Assembly (NCBI RefSeq): GCF_002310375.3
Contig: NZ_CP023315.3
Coordinates: forward strand, 2,666,001 to 2,730,000
Length of the DNA: 64,000 bases
From: Caulobacter vibrioides
GTDB lineage: Bacteria > Pseudomonadota > Alphaproteobacteria > Caulobacterales > Caulobacteraceae
Direction: 5' to 3'
Part shown: positions 24,444 through 32,594 of the stretch, one piece after another
Numbering within the stretch: position 1 is the stretch's first letter
Layout of the letters: every line of letters begins with the position of its first letter
Notes under the pieces: model-generated
Told to the model about the DNA's origin: nothing
What the model saw: the letters and a program-made list of their open reading frames with translations, nothing else
The model's database searches: none
Program-made: the position numbers and the translations under genes

Positions 24444-24896
24444 TCATGACTCGAACCTAGCTGAGCCGCGCGACTTGATCAAACGGTCCCGCGCTGCGTT
24501 CAGCTGGGCGGCCAGCCCCTCGGTGCCGCCCTTGTCGGGGTGGGCCATCTGGATCAAGCGCGTGTAGGCGGCCTTGACCTCGGCCAGGCTGGCCTCGGGG
24601 CCAACGCCCAGGATCGCCCGGGCCTCGGAAAGGCTCAGCTCAGGCTTGGGCGGGTGCACCACCTCGCGACGGACGATGGGGCGCCGCCGCGCTTCGGTGA
24701 CGCTCCACAGACCGATGACCCCCAGAACGATCCCCGTGCCCCAAGAGCCCCGGATCGTCGCATAGGCCGCGACCGCGAAGGCGGCGATCGCCGCCGCCCC
24801 GGCCCCGACCCGCCAGCCGTCGCCCTTCAGCAGCGTCCGGCCGCGGGGCCAGAGCAGGAAGGTCATGATGACCGCGCCCAGCAGCAGATAGATCAT
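24444..24896 (-). CDS. Membrane-anchored J-domain (DnaJ-like) protein
   Basis: 150 residues: two hydrophobic segments (about 1-16 and 33-65), then a C-terminal J-like domain starting SLSEARAILGVGPEASLAEVKAAYTRLI with the HPD motif (AHPDKGGTEGLAAQLNAARDRLI). J-proteins stimulate the ATPase of DnaK; this one would recruit it to the inner membrane, as in the DjlA/Pam18-like class. GGAG precedes the ATG at 24896. It follows mipZ in the same direction, but a terminator-like hairpin lies between, so it may have its own promoter or receive read-through. Confidence 0.85.
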   Translation of the reverse strand: MIYLLLGAVIMTFLLWPRGRTLLKGDGWRVGAGAAAIAAFAVAAYATIRGSWGTGIVLGVIGLWSVTEARRRPIVRREVVHPPKPELSLSEARAILGVGPEASLAEVKAAYTRLIQMAHPDKGGTEGLAAQLNAARDRLIKSRGSARFES

Positions 24897-24910
24897 CGGC
24901 GCTCCAGAAA

Positions 24911-24944
24911 CGAAAACGGGCGGCGAGGTCTCCCCGGCCGCCCG
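24911..24944 (-). terminator. Rho-independent terminator of mipZ
   Basis: CGGGCGGC (24917-24924) pairs with GCCGCCCG (24937-24944); on the minus strand the stem is followed by TTTTCG. It lies 26 bases after the mipZ stop and separates it from the J-domain gene. Confidence 0.7.
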
Positions 24945-24969
24945 CTGACTTCGATGTGTACCGCCTGAC

Positions 24970-25806
24970 CTACTGCGCCGCCAGCATGGTCTCGCCCGAA
25001 TAGGCCGACAGACCCAGGCTGTGCATCAAGGCGCGCAGTTCCTGACGCGCCGCCAGATGCTGCAGCGACACCGGCACCGGGCGCACCTGCGGCGACAGAT
25101 CGGCGATCGTCAGGCCGAACGGGAACAGCTCACGATAGATCACGCGGTCACGCAGGCCGGGTCCAATCCGGAAGCCGACGCGCTTGGCCAGGGCGTTGAG
25201 GCGGTCTTCCAGGCGCTTGCGGTTCCGCGCCTCGGTGGTGGCCAGGCGGTTACGCAGCACCACCCAGTCCATGGCCTGGCGCTGGCCCGACAGGGCGCGT
25301 TGCTTGCGACCTTCCCAGACGGTCAGAGAATAGAGGCTGGGCTTGGTCAGCTCCAGGGTGACGGGATCGACTGTGCCCAGCATGTCGAAGTCGACGAAGC
25401 TGTCGTTCATCGGCGTCACAACCAGGTCCGCGCGGCCGTGGGCCATGCGGGTGATGGCGCTGTCGCCGCCGGGGGTGTCGATCAGGATGAAGTCGCATTC
25501 GGCCAGCGCCCGGGCGAAGGCGGCTTCGAAACCGGCGACCTGCTCCTCTTCCGGCCTTTCGGCCAAGGCGACGTCGTTGTCGCTGAGGTTCAGCGCCAGG
25601 GGCTCGGGAAGCTCGATCTTTTTGTTGTCCAACCACGCGCGGCGGTTCTCGAAGAACCGCGCCGAGGTGCGCTGGCGCAGGTCCAGGTCGATGACGGCGA
25701 CCTTGGCGCCGCCGTAAAGCAACGCGGTGACGAGGTGCACGGCGATGGTCGACTTGCCAGCGCCGCCCTTCTCGTTGCCGACGACGATAACGCGCGTTTC
25801 GGCCAT
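24970..25806 (-). CDS. mipZ: MipZ, cell-division site positioning ATPase
   Basis: 278 residues, recognised as MipZ of Caulobacter over its whole length. It has a deviant Walker A KGGAGKST with signature Lys13 and Lys18, a switch I Asp42 in VIDLDLRQR, and Walker B-like FILIDTPGGD. MipZ forms ATP-dependent dimers that bind DNA nonspecifically, emanate from ParB at the poles and inhibit FtsZ assembly, restricting division to midcell. The upstream region contains two GACTC sites and a TTAA-N7-TTAA motif. It is divergent from panC. Identification is from sequence recall and conserved motifs and is firm. Confidence 0.97.
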   Translation of the reverse strand: MAETRVIVVGNEKGGAGKSTIAVHLVTALLYGGAKVAVIDLDLRQRTSARFFENRRAWLDNKKIELPEPLALNLSDNDVALAERPEEEQVAGFEAAFARALAECDFILIDTPGGDSAITRMAHGRADLVVTPMNDSFVDFDMLGTVDPVTLELTKPSLYSLTVWEGRKQRALSGQRQAMDWVVLRNRLATTEARNRKRLEDRLNALAKRVGFRIGPGLRDRVIYRELFPFGLTIADLSPQVRPVPVSLQHLAARQELRALMHSLGLSAYSGETMLAAQ

Positions 25807-25828
25807 GGCTTGGGTCCCTCTGCGTCGC

Positions 25829-25857
25829 GACTCAGCGACTCTTAATCGAAGGTTAAC
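25829..25857. promoter_or_regulatory. mipZ upstream region: two GANTC sites and a CtrA-type box
   Basis: GACTC occurs at 25829-25833 and 25837-25841 (CcrM methylation targets). They are followed by TTAA-N7-TTAAC at 25842-25857, the arrangement bound by the cell-cycle regulator CtrA. All lie within 55 bp of the mipZ start. CcrM-dependent activation of mipZ has been reported for C. crescentus, which fits the GANTC pair; CtrA control here is inference from the motif. Confidence 0.6.
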
Positions 25858-26003
25858 ACGATGTTCCTCACCCCAGAGGGGGCTAAGGGCCTCAATCCAC
25901 AGACCTTATTGTCGCAGCCTGCTGGCCCGTTCCCGTTGGGGGATGGTGGACCTTCCCCATCTCTAAGGCCATAAGCGCTCGCCAGTTCGCGTGGAGCCCC
26001 CCA

Positions 26004-26861
26004 ATGACCAGCCCGATCATCGTTCGCACCGTCGCCGAGATGCGCGAGCATGTGCGCGCCTGGAAGGCGGCCGGGCAGCGCGTGGCGGTCGTTCCGACCA
26101 TGGGCGCCCTGCACGAGGGCCACCTGTCTCTGGTGCGCCTGGCCCAGCAGCACGCAGAGCGCGTGATCGCCACGGTCTTCGTCAATCCCAAGCAGTTCGC
26201 CCCGCACGAGGATTTCGACGCCTATCCGCGCGGCGAGGCCGCCGACGCCGAGAAGCTGGCCTTGGTCGGTTGCGACCTGCTGTTCGCGCCGAACGCGACC
26301 GAGATGTACGCGCCGGGCTTCTCGACGCTGGTCAGCGTATCGGGCGTGTCTGAACCGCTCGAAGGCGCAGCGCGCCCGCAGTTCTTCGGCGGCGTGGCGA
26401 CCGTAGTCGCCAAGCTATTCATCCAGTCGCAGGCCGACGTCGCGGTGTTCGGCGAGAAGGACTACCAGCAGCTTCAGGTCGTCCGACGCATGGCCCGAGA
26501 CCTGGATATCCCGGTCGAAATCATCGGTGCGCCCACCGCGCGGGCCGATGACGGCCTCGCCCTCTCCTCCCGCAACGCCTATCTCTCGGTGGAAGAACGG
26601 GCTGCGGCCGTGGCTCTGCCGACGGCGATGAAGGCCGCAGCGGCCGCTGTCGCCCAAGGGGCCCGCATCGACGAGGCCGAGCATACGGCGGTGGAGGCTC
26701 TGAAGGCGGCCGGCTTTGGTCAGGTCGACTATGTCGAGGTGCGCGAGGCCGGCGATCTATCGCGCCTGGGCCCAGGCCCGATCGGCGACGCGACCGGCAG
26801 GATCCTGGTCGCCGCGTGGCTCGGCAAGACCCGCCTGATCGACAATATGGCGGTTCGTTGA
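26004..26861 (+). CDS. panC: Pantothenate synthetase
   Basis: 285 residues. It condenses pantoate with beta-alanine using ATP in coenzyme A synthesis, in the cytoplasm. Family motifs are VPTMGALHEGHLSLVRLA (HIGH-like adenylylation site), FVNPKQFAPHEDFDAYPR, FGEKDYQQLQVVRRMARDL, ADDGLALSSRNAYLS (KMSKS-like loop) and VEVREAGDL. The length is normal. Divergent from mipZ with a ~197-bp shared upstream region; no panB is adjacent, so the gene is single. A palindromic repeat follows. Confidence 0.96.
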   Translation: MTSPIIVRTVAEMREHVRAWKAAGQRVAVVPTMGALHEGHLSLVRLAQQHAERVIATVFVNPKQFAPHEDFDAYPRGEAADAEKLALVGCDLLFAPNATEMYAPGFSTLVSVSGVSEPLEGAARPQFFGGVATVVAKLFIQSQADVAVFGEKDYQQLQVVRRMARDLDIPVEIIGAPTARADDGLALSSRNAYLSVEERAAAVALPTAMKAAAAAVAQGARIDEAEHTAVEALKAAGFGQVDYVEVREAGDLSRLGPGPIGDATGRILVAAWLGKTRLIDNMAVR

Positions 26862-26864
26862 ACG

Positions 26865-26966
26865 AGAGCGTGACGCCGAAAGTGGGAACCGGTTTCGGCA
26901 CGAGTCACGCTCTAAGCGTTTGATTTAGAGCCTTATTATCGCGTCAAAACGATTTCGTTTTGACGC
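26865..26966. repeat. Two adjacent palindromic repeats after panC
   Basis: The first is GAGCGTGAC (26866-26874)...GTCACGCTC (26904-26912) with inner arms GCCGAAA (26875-26881) and TTTCGGC (26893-26899). This is a common alphaproteobacterial intergenic repeat with GTGGGAACCGGTTTCGG in the loop. The second, GCGTCAAAACGA (26941-26952) and its inverse (26955-26966), forms a near-perfect 26-bp palindrome. Either could end panC transcription; there is no clear T-run. Confidence 0.65.
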
Positions 26967-26972
26967 AGGGCT

Positions 26973-27062
26973 TTAGCCGATCGGGCGAAGCGCGAGCAGC
27001 AGCCCGCCGACCAAGCCTATGAACAGCATCCCCACGCCCAAGGCCGCATAACCGGACTTCAT
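26973..27062 (-). CDS. 29-residue single-pass membrane peptide
   Basis: ATG at 27062 to TAA at 26973, preceded by a strong ribosome binding site, GGAGGGGTGACG. The peptide starts MKSGYAAL and is then almost wholly hydrophobic (GVGMLFIGLVGGLLLAL), ending RPIG: a single membrane helix with a basic C-terminus. Codon third positions are mostly G/C. No family is recognised. It stands alone between the panC repeat and the DUF1489 gene. The ribosome binding site and the clean helix make it a credible small protein gene. Confidence 0.55.
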   Translation of the reverse strand: MKSGYAALGVGMLFIGLVGGLLLALRPIG

Positions 27063-27137
27063 CGTCACCCCTCCAGTCCCACTGGTGACGAGAAAACACC
27101 CGTACCGGTTGCCACTATACTAACGCGCGCGCGCAAG

Positions 27138-27536
27138 TTACCAGGCGCCGAGCTCTCGCAGCTGGCGCGCCAGGTCCGCCGGCAGATCGGCGGACTCCGC
27201 CTCGCTCAAATCGGGCGGCGCGTCCTCGGGCTTCAGATAGCGCCAACCCTGAAACGCCCGGCGCGGCTGCGGGGCCACCCGGATGATGGGCGGATCCACC
27301 GTCACCTCGCAGCGCGAGGCGGCCCCGGATCCGACGGTGTCGATGGCCAGGATCTTCTGCCGGCACAGAACCTGTCCCTTGAACACCCGATACAACGAGC
27401 CGCCGTCCAGCACCTCGTCAATGCGCTTGGGGGTCATGCGCGTATGCATGACCCAGGGCACGCCCGTCCCGTGCCAGGCCAGGAGATCCTCGATCGTGTC
27501 GCATCCGACAACCAGCTTGATGATGTGCAGCGCCAT
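27138..27536 (-). CDS. DUF1489 family protein
   Basis: 132 residues from the ATG at 27536, which gives the family's N-terminus MALHIIKLVVGCDTIEDLLAW. Further conserved blocks are HTRMTPKRIDEVLDGGSLYRVFKGQVLCRQKIL and the C-terminal RRAFQGWRYLKPEDAPPDL. DUF1489 is widespread in alphaproteobacteria and has no assigned function. It is cytoplasmic, with no signal peptide. A longer frame to 27587 adds unconserved residues. Confidence 0.85.
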   Translation of the reverse strand: MALHIIKLVVGCDTIEDLLAWHGTGVPWVMHTRMTPKRIDEVLDGGSLYRVFKGQVLCRQKILAIDTVGSGAASRCEVTVDPPIIRVAPQPRRAFQGWRYLKPEDAPPDLSEAESADLPADLARQLRELGAW

Positions 27537-27627
27537 GGCGCGTAGATAGCGCGCGATCGGGGCAAGGCAACATGAAGGTTCGCCCAAGGGGAGAAACGTG
27601 TCGACGCCCGCATGACAGCGTTATCCC

Positions 27628-27774
27628 TTAGACCCAATCGCGTTCATGTGGGGGCGCGGGAGGGTCCAGGAGACCCCATACCGCCGTTACGGACGCCTTG
27701 TGGGAGGCGTTCGCAGCGGCGGTCTCGTTTCTGGGCGGCGGCGTGTCGGTCTTCAGCGTTGGTCGACCGTTCAC
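27628..27774 (-). CDS. Possible small protein, GTG start (weak)
   Basis: An open frame of 48 codons from GTG at 27774 to TAA at 27628, upstream of the DUF1489 gene and downstream of the zincin gene on the same strand. The peptide (beginning MNGRPTLKTDTPPPRNE, ending PPHERDWV) has a plausible composition but only moderate G/C at third positions and no clear ribosome binding site. The 292-bp gap 27537-27828 otherwise shows only local hairpins such as ACGCCT-N6-AGGCGT around 27690-27710. Confidence 0.22.
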   Translation of the reverse strand: MNGRPTLKTDTPPPRNETAAANASHKASVTAVWGLLDPPAPPHERDWV

Positions 27775-27828
27775 CCCGCGACGGGACTCAAGCGGACGCC
27801 GGCGTCACCGCCGTTCCGACCAGGTCGC

Positions 27829-28806
27829 TCAATCCTGCCCCTTGGCCTGCCGCGACAGGACGATCAGATCTCGGAACGTCACGCCTTGGTCGCTGAAGGC
27901 CAGACCTGGCCACTCCGGCATGAGGCCATCCAAGGCCAGCATGGCGCCGAGCCCTTCATCCTGGCTCCACCAACGCCGACCGCCGCGGACGAATGCGGTC
28001 GCATCCTGGGGCGCCATGGCTCCGCCCTTGGGATCCGTTAGCCAGGCCCACGCCGCCCAGTTCCCCGTCCCTTCGAAGGTCAGAAACACGTCGTCGGCCT
28101 CTCTCCAGAGCGGCTTGTCCGCAAGATAGGTCTCGCGCCGACGGTCCATGGCAGCGGCGGCTTCGTCCAGCTTCGCTCGCCGGACTTCATAGGTCGCGGC
28201 CTGAGCCGACGCGTACAGAAGATCACGCTCATGCTCATACGCCTCGACATAGCCCGGAACGGAGCTCCAGGTTTTCTGAAGGCTGTCGTCGTCGGCGCTT
28301 TCCGGCAGACCTCGCCGGATCAGGTCATCGATGCGACGGCCAAGGCCCGCGCCCTGCTGCGTGTGCGCGAACTCGTGCATGAACACGACCATGGCCAGTC
28401 GCGCAGGATCGCGCGCTTCGGCCTTGTCCGCCCTCCACACCGCCGGCAGGCTCATGACGAAGAACATGCCCCCGTCCTCCGTCGGGGCGGCGAAGGAGAG
28501 CTTGCGAGCGGGAACCTGTCCGCCGCCGGGCAGGTCAACCATGCCCGCGTGGGCTTCGGCGCGAACGGAATAGGTTCGGCGATTGACACGAAAGGGACCC
28601 GCCGTCGCCGGCGTGAAACGGTAGACGCAGGCCTCATCGAACAGGATCAATGTCGGCGTCGTCGGCGCTTGCATGCGGATGCGGTCGTGATCGAGCTGAT
28701 CCCATGCCTGCAGAGCCTGCTCCGTCCACCGCCGAGGCTCGTCTTCGAAGACGCAGCGGGGCGGAACCGAGGCGGTGAGTAGAAGCGCTGATAGCAGGGC
28801 GATCAT
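27829..28806 (-). CDS. Exported putative zinc metallopeptidase (HExxH)
   Basis: 325 residues; signal peptide MIALLSALLLTASVPP. The motif HEFAHTQQG sits around residue 165 with a downstream Glu in SVPGYVEAYEHERDLL, a zincin-like arrangement with a possible glutamate third ligand. Other parts (TLILFDEACVYRF, GQVPARKLSFAAPTEDG) match no family I can name. It is likely periplasmic or outer-membrane-facing. Divergent from the thioesterase gene. Peptidase activity is inferred from the motif alone. Confidence 0.65.
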   Translation of the reverse strand: MIALLSALLLTASVPPRCVFEDEPRRWTEQALQAWDQLDHDRIRMQAPTTPTLILFDEACVYRFTPATAGPFRVNRRTYSVRAEAHAGMVDLPGGGQVPARKLSFAAPTEDGGMFFVMSLPAVWRADKAEARDPARLAMVVFMHEFAHTQQGAGLGRRIDDLIRRGLPESADDDSLQKTWSSVPGYVEAYEHERDLLYASAQAATYEVRRAKLDEAAAAMDRRRETYLADKPLWREADDVFLTFEGTGNWAAWAWLTDPKGGAMAPQDATAFVRGGRRWWSQDEGLGAMLALDGLMPEWPGLAFSDQGVTFRDLIVLSRQAKGQD

Positions 28807-28879
28807 GATCGAGAGTCATCGCCCGCTCGCCCTGACGATGCAAATGAACTCGCGGTCAGCAAACCAAGCGCTACAGGTC

Positions 28880-28900
28880 CTGCCCCCGGCGGGGGAGGAT
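28880..28900. repeat. Short GC palindrome related to the CCTCCCCC repeat family
   Basis: CCCCCGGCGGGGG (28883-28895) followed by AGGA resembles one arm of the longer repeats at 50521-50635 and 53899-54023. It lies in the shared upstream region of the zincin and thioesterase genes. Confidence 0.4.
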
Positions 28901-28952
28901 TTGCACTGACCCTCCCTTGACTTCCGTAGCGAAAGAAAACGAACCTGTCGCC

Positions 28953-29741
28953 ATGACGCTCTACACCGACCTCGTCGCGGCCATCGCCCCCACCGAAACC
29001 GGCTTTTCCGCCCATGTCTCCGACGACTGGAAGCAAGGGCGCACCACCTATGGCGGCTTGAGCGGCGCGCTGTGCGTCGAGGCCGCCCTGCGGGCCTTTC
29101 CCGAGGCCCCTCCCCTGCGCTCGGCGCAGTTCGCCTTTGTCGGTCCGGCGGCCGGCGAGCTGGCGATCTCGGTGCGGCCGCTGCGGCAAGGCAAGTCGAC
29201 GCTGTTCGTCGCCGTCGACCTGATTGGCGAACAGGGCGTGGCCACCCACGGCGTGCTGACCTTCGGCGCGGCGCGCACGTCAGCCATCGCGTACGAGGAG
29301 GTGCTCTGCCCGCCCGTGGCGCCGGCCAGCGCCTGCGAGTCGTTCTTCCCCGAAAACCGTCAGGGCGCGCCGCACTTTTCCGCGCAATTCGAAGTGCGCA
29401 AGGCCGGCGGCACGCGCCCCCTGGCCGGGGGCGAGCCGGAGTACCTGCTGTGGATCCGCCACCGCGATACGGCCGCGACCTCGATGTCGGCCCTGGTCGC
29501 CCTGGCCGACATGCCGCCGCCGCCGGCCATGGCGCTGTTCCCGCAGTTTGGGCCCATCTCGACCATGACCTGGTCGCTGGACATCGTGGGCTTGCCTCAA
29601 GCCGATGACGACGGCTGGCGCCTGTTGCGCTCCCGCGCCGAAACCATCGGCGATGGTTACTCCACCCAGGAGATGCACCTGTGGGACGCCAAGGGCCGAC
29701 CGCTGGTCCTGGCGCGACAGAATGTGGCGATCTTCGTCTGA
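28953..29741 (+). CDS. Acyl-CoA thioesterase-like protein (double hotdog)
   Basis: 262 residues from the ATG at 28953. Two hotdog halves are seen: the first with WKQGRTTYGGLSGALCVEAAL and PLRSAQFAFVGPAAGELAI, the second with ISTMTWSLDIVG and YSTQEMHLWDAKGRPLVLARQNVAIF, a typical thioesterase-family C-terminus. It should hydrolyse acyl-CoA thioesters in the cytoplasm; chain length is unknown. It is ~100 bp from the amidase gene in the same direction. Confidence 0.82.
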   Translation: MTLYTDLVAAIAPTETGFSAHVSDDWKQGRTTYGGLSGALCVEAALRAFPEAPPLRSAQFAFVGPAAGELAISVRPLRQGKSTLFVAVDLIGEQGVATHGVLTFGAARTSAIAYEEVLCPPVAPASACESFFPENRQGAPHFSAQFEVRKAGGTRPLAGGEPEYLLWIRHRDTAATSMSALVALADMPPPPAMALFPQFGPISTMTWSLDIVGLPQADDDGWRLLRSRAETIGDGYSTQEMHLWDAKGRPLVLARQNVAIFV

Positions 29742-29846
29742 TCAGGGATGAATGAGGCGGTTGGCGCTTGGCGAACGGGGTTTTTTGCCCCCATCCTCCG
29801 CCCCGTTCGGCCGCCGGAGTCGCGGCCGCGTTGGGGGAAACGCTTC

Positions 29847-31340
29847 ATGACCAAGTTCGCCATCCTGGCCGGCGCCGCCGCCGTCGCCTTGCTTGCGGGA
29901 CACGCCTCGGCCCAGACAGCCGAACAGGCGACCAAGGCGGCCCTGGCCACGATCAAGGAGCGCAACCCCGTCCTCCGCGCCGTGATCGCTACGAACCCTA
30001 ACGCGATCAGCGACGCCAAGGCGCTGGACGCCGAGCGCAAGGCCGGCAAGGTCCGATCGGCCCTGCATGGCGTGCCGATCCTGCTGAAGGACAATATCGA
30101 AAGCGCCGATCCCCTGCCGACCACGGCCGGCTCGCTGGCGCTGAAGGACAACATCACCGGCCGCGACGCGCCGGTGGCCAAGCGCCTGCGCGACGCGGGT
30201 CTCGTTATCCTGGGCAAGGCCAACCTGTCGGAGTGGGCCAATATCCGCTCCAACCACTCGATCAGCGGCTGGAGCGCGGTGGGCGGCACGGTGCGCAACC
30301 CCTACGCCTTGGACCGCAGCGCCTGCGGCTCGTCCAGCGGCTCGGGCGCGGCGGTGGCGGCGGGCCTGGCCCCCCTGGCCATCGGCACCGAGACCGACGG
30401 CTCGATTACCTGCCCCTCGGCGATCAACGGCCTGGTGGGCCTGAAGCCGACCGTGGGCCTCGTGTCGCGCACCCACATCGTGCCGATCAGCCACAGCCAG
30501 GACACCGCCGGCCCGATGACCCTGACGGTCGAGGACGCGGCCAAGGTGCTGACCATCATCGCCGGCTCCGACCAGGCCGACCCGGCCACCAAGGAGGCCG
30601 ACGCCCGCAAAACCGACTACGCGGCGGGCTTGTCCAAGACCGCGCTGAAGGGCGTCAAGCTGGCCGTGGCCCGGTTCTACACCGGCTATTCGCCCAAGAC
30701 CGACGCGGTGTTCGAGCGGGCGCTGAAGGACCTCGAGGCCCAGGGCGCGACCCTGGTCGACGTCAAGGAGTTCAATGAAGGCCCGATCGGCCGCGCCGAG
30801 GGCGTGGTGCTCTACACCGAACTCAAGGCCGACATGGCCGCGTACCTCGCCTCGACCGATCCCAAGAAGGTCCCGACCCGCACGCTGGCCGACCTGATCG
30901 CCTTCAACAAGGCCACGCCCAAGGAGTTCGAATGGTTCGGCCAGGAGAGCTTCGAGCGGGCCGAAAAGACCAAGGGCCTGGAGGATCCGGAGTATCTGAA
31001 GGCGCTGGCTGACTCCAAGCGCATGGCCGGTCCTGAAGGCATCGACAAGATCCTGAAGGACACCGGCGCGATGGCCATCATCGCCCCGACCACCGGCCCG
31101 GCCTGGACCATCGATCCGTTGAACGGCGACAACTACGGCGGCTCCTCGACCACCCTGCCCGCCGTGGCCGGCTATCCGCACCTGACCGTGCCGATGGGAG
31201 ACGTGTCAGGCCTGCCGGTCGGGCTGTCGTTCATCGGCCCGGCCTGGAGCGAGAAGCTGCTGCTGAACCTGGGCTACGCCTACGAGCAGGCCACCCAGCA
31301 CCGCAAGGCGCCGACCTTCAAGACGACGATCGCGCCCTAG
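29847..31340 (+). CDS. Exported amidase (amidase-signature family)
   Basis: 497 residues from the ATG at 29847, with a signal peptide ending HASAQ. The amidase-signature catalytic triad is present: Lys in [10 protein letters not shown], cis-Ser in CGSSSGSG, and nucleophilic Ser in [11 protein letters not shown]. The C-terminal [26 protein letters not shown] is also typical. Most amidase-signature enzymes are cytoplasmic; this exported type presumably attacks amides or peptide amides in the periplasm. The substrate is unknown. Confidence 0.9.
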   Translation: MTKFAILAGAAAVALLAGHASAQTAEQATKAALATIKERNPVLRAVIATNPNAISDAKALDAERKAGKVRSALHGVPILLKDNIESADPLPTTAGSLALKDNITGRDAPVAKRLRDAGLVILGKANLSEWANIRSNHSISGWSAVGGTVRNPYALDRSACGSSSGSGAAVAAGLAPLAIGTETDGSITCPSAINGLVGLKPTVGLVSRTHIVPISHSQDTAGPMTLTVEDAAKVLTIIAGSDQADPATKEADARKTDYAAGLSKTALKGVKLAVARFYTGYSPKTDAVFERALKDLEAQGATLVDVKEFNEGPIGRAEGVVLYTELKADMAAYLASTDPKKVPTRTLADLIAFNKATPKEFEWFGQESFERAEKTKGLEDPEYLKALADSKRMAGPEGIDKILKDTGAMAIIAPTTGPAWTIDPLNGDNYGGSSTTLPAVAGYPHLTVPMGDVSGLPVGLSFIGPAWSEKLLLNLGYAYEQATQHRKAPTFKTTIAP

Positions 31341-31346
31341 AGCCTT

Positions 31347-31784
31347 CTAGCTGCTGTGATCGGCGATGATGCGCCAGCCGCCGGGCTCCAGGGCCATGAT
31401 CAGGCTGGTGTATCCCTTGGCCGAGGTCCCGTTGGGATAGGCCAGCGCCCACCGGCCCACGTACAGCGCGTGGGTCGGGTCCAGCAGGCGGAAGTCGACC
31501 GACGTGAAGGTCAGGACGCCGCGCTTGGCCGGATCGCCGAAGTCGTACTTGGCCTTGTAGCGGGCCAGCATCGCGGCCTTGCCGCGCACCAGGCCTTCCT
31601 CGGTGACGAAGCTGGTTTCCGGCGCGTCCGAATAGCTGGCCATGAAGCGGGCGACATCACCGGCGTTCCAGCCGGCGGCGCTATCGGCGATTACGGCCTC
31701 GACCGCCCGTTGTTGCGGCGAGACCTCGGCGAACGCCAAAGACGGCGCGAGCACCAACGCCAGGATCGACAGAAGCTTCAGCAT
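31347..31784 (-). CDS. Exported NTF2-like (SnoaL/DUF4440) protein
   Basis: 145 residues; signal peptide MLKLLSILALVLAPSLAFA. The mature part is a single cone-shaped NTF2-like domain: AVEAVIADSAAGWNAGDVARFMASYSD, FVTEEGLVRGKAAMLARYKAKY, and GYTSLIMALEPGGWRIIADHSS. Such domains bind small hydrophobic ligands or act as stress-related periplasmic proteins; no catalytic assignment is possible. It is convergent with the amidase gene, six bases apart, and lies 31 bp after the small lipoprotein gene. Confidence 0.82.
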   Translation of the reverse strand: MLKLLSILALVLAPSLAFAEVSPQQRAVEAVIADSAAGWNAGDVARFMASYSDAPETSFVTEEGLVRGKAAMLARYKAKYDFGDPAKRGVLTFTSVDFRLLDPTHALYVGRWALAYPNGTSAKGYTSLIMALEPGGWRIIADHSS

Positions 31785-31815
31785 CGGGGTCTCTCTGGCG
31801 GAAGGGGCGCCCCAG

Positions 31816-31971
31816 TCAGTAGCGCGGGCGGATCGCCTCGATCGGCGGCGGCGGCGGCGTCACCTTGGCGCGGTTCGGGGCCGACGGCGGCGGCGGACCA
31901 GGCGGTCGTGGCGACGCGCAGGCCGACAGGCCGATCACCAGAAGGCCGACCGCGAAGGCCGACCTCAGCAT
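31816..31971 (-). CDS. Small proline-rich lipoprotein, last gene of the cross-band-like operon
   Basis: 51 residues, ATG at 31971 overlapping the end of the preceding gene by 7 bases. MLRSAFAVGLLVIGLSAC is a lipoprotein signal with lipobox LSAC. The mature peptide is ~34 residues, rich in proline (PRPPGPPPPSAP, TPPPPP), and ends RPRY. Overlap and shared direction place it in the operon with the two preceding extracytoplasmic proteins and the Sel1 protein. Proline-rich lipoproteins can span or bridge between envelope layers. No family is known to me. Confidence 0.65.
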   Translation of the reverse strand: MLRSAFAVGLLVIGLSACASPRPPGPPPPSAPNRAKVTPPPPPIEAIRPRY

Positions 31972-32594
31972 CCGACGAGGCCCGCGCCGACGAAGTTGCG
32001 GTTGGCCCCGACGCCGACGCCGCCGAAGTGCTGACCCGCCGCGATGCCGACGCCGACAGCGCCGGGCGGAGTGGCCAAGGCCACGCCATAGCCGCCGGCG
32101 GGCGTGAAGATGCCGAGGCCCGACTTGAAGCAGCGATTGTCGCCGCGCGGGTCCCAGACCTCGACCTTGCCGTCGGCGCGGGTGAACGCCCAACGCTCGC
32201 CGCGCTCGTCACGGCCCGAAACGACCACTTGGCCCGGGCGGGTGGCGTCAACGCCGTAAGCCTGACGGCTGAAACCATCGACCGAGCACGACGACACCAG
32301 GCCCGGACGGCTCAGGTCGCCGGAGAACTGGGCGGCCGAACCGCTCTGCGCATTATAGGCCGAGACGTCGGTGCCGGTTGCCCGGCCGCTGTTGACGAAG
32401 ACCTGCGTCCCGGTTGCGCTGTCATAGCTCATGATGTCGGGCGCGGCGCCCGTCATCGGCGCGCCGCAGACCTCGCGTCCACGCCCCGGGCCGCCAGGAC
32501 CGCTCTGGGCCCAGGCCTGGGTCGCCACGACGCTAGACAAGGTCACAAGGGCGCAGAGGCAAGCGGCCATCGGGCCGCGAACGGACGTGCTCAT
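31965..32594 (-). CDS. stpC: Exported Gly-rich protein, candidate stalk cross-band protein StpC
   Basis: 209 residues; signal peptide ending ATQAWAQ. Four Cys residues are present (EVCGAP, SSCSVDG, RCFKSG, final GC). Two related segments are seen (DSATGTQVFVNSGRATGTDVSAYNAQSG and FTRADGKVEVWDPRGDN), and the C-terminus is Gly/Val-rich (GVALATPPGAVGVGIAAG). The ATG overlaps the stop of the beta-helix gene by four bases. The order Sel1 protein, beta-helix protein, this gene, with acyl-CoA dehydrogenases, pepN and pleC upstream, matches my recollection of the C. crescentus stpA-stpB-stpC locus; the symbol rests on that synteny, not on a domain. Confidence 0.6.
   Translation of the reverse strand: MSTSVRGPMAACLCALVTLSSVVATQAWAQSGPGGPGRGREVCGAPMTGAAPDIMSYDSATGTQVFVNSGRATGTDVSAYNAQSGSAAQFSGDLSRPGLVSSCSVDGFSRQAYGVDATRPGQVVVSGRDERGERWAFTRADGKVEVWDPRGDNRCFKSGLGIFTPAGGYGVALATPPGAVGVGIAAGQHFGGVGVGANRNFVGAGLVGC

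Noticed and set aside
27537..27828. Known structural RNA (6S, SRP, tmRNA) in the gap
   Set aside because: Local hairpins exist, but no hallmark of these RNAs and no T-run terminator on either strand was found.
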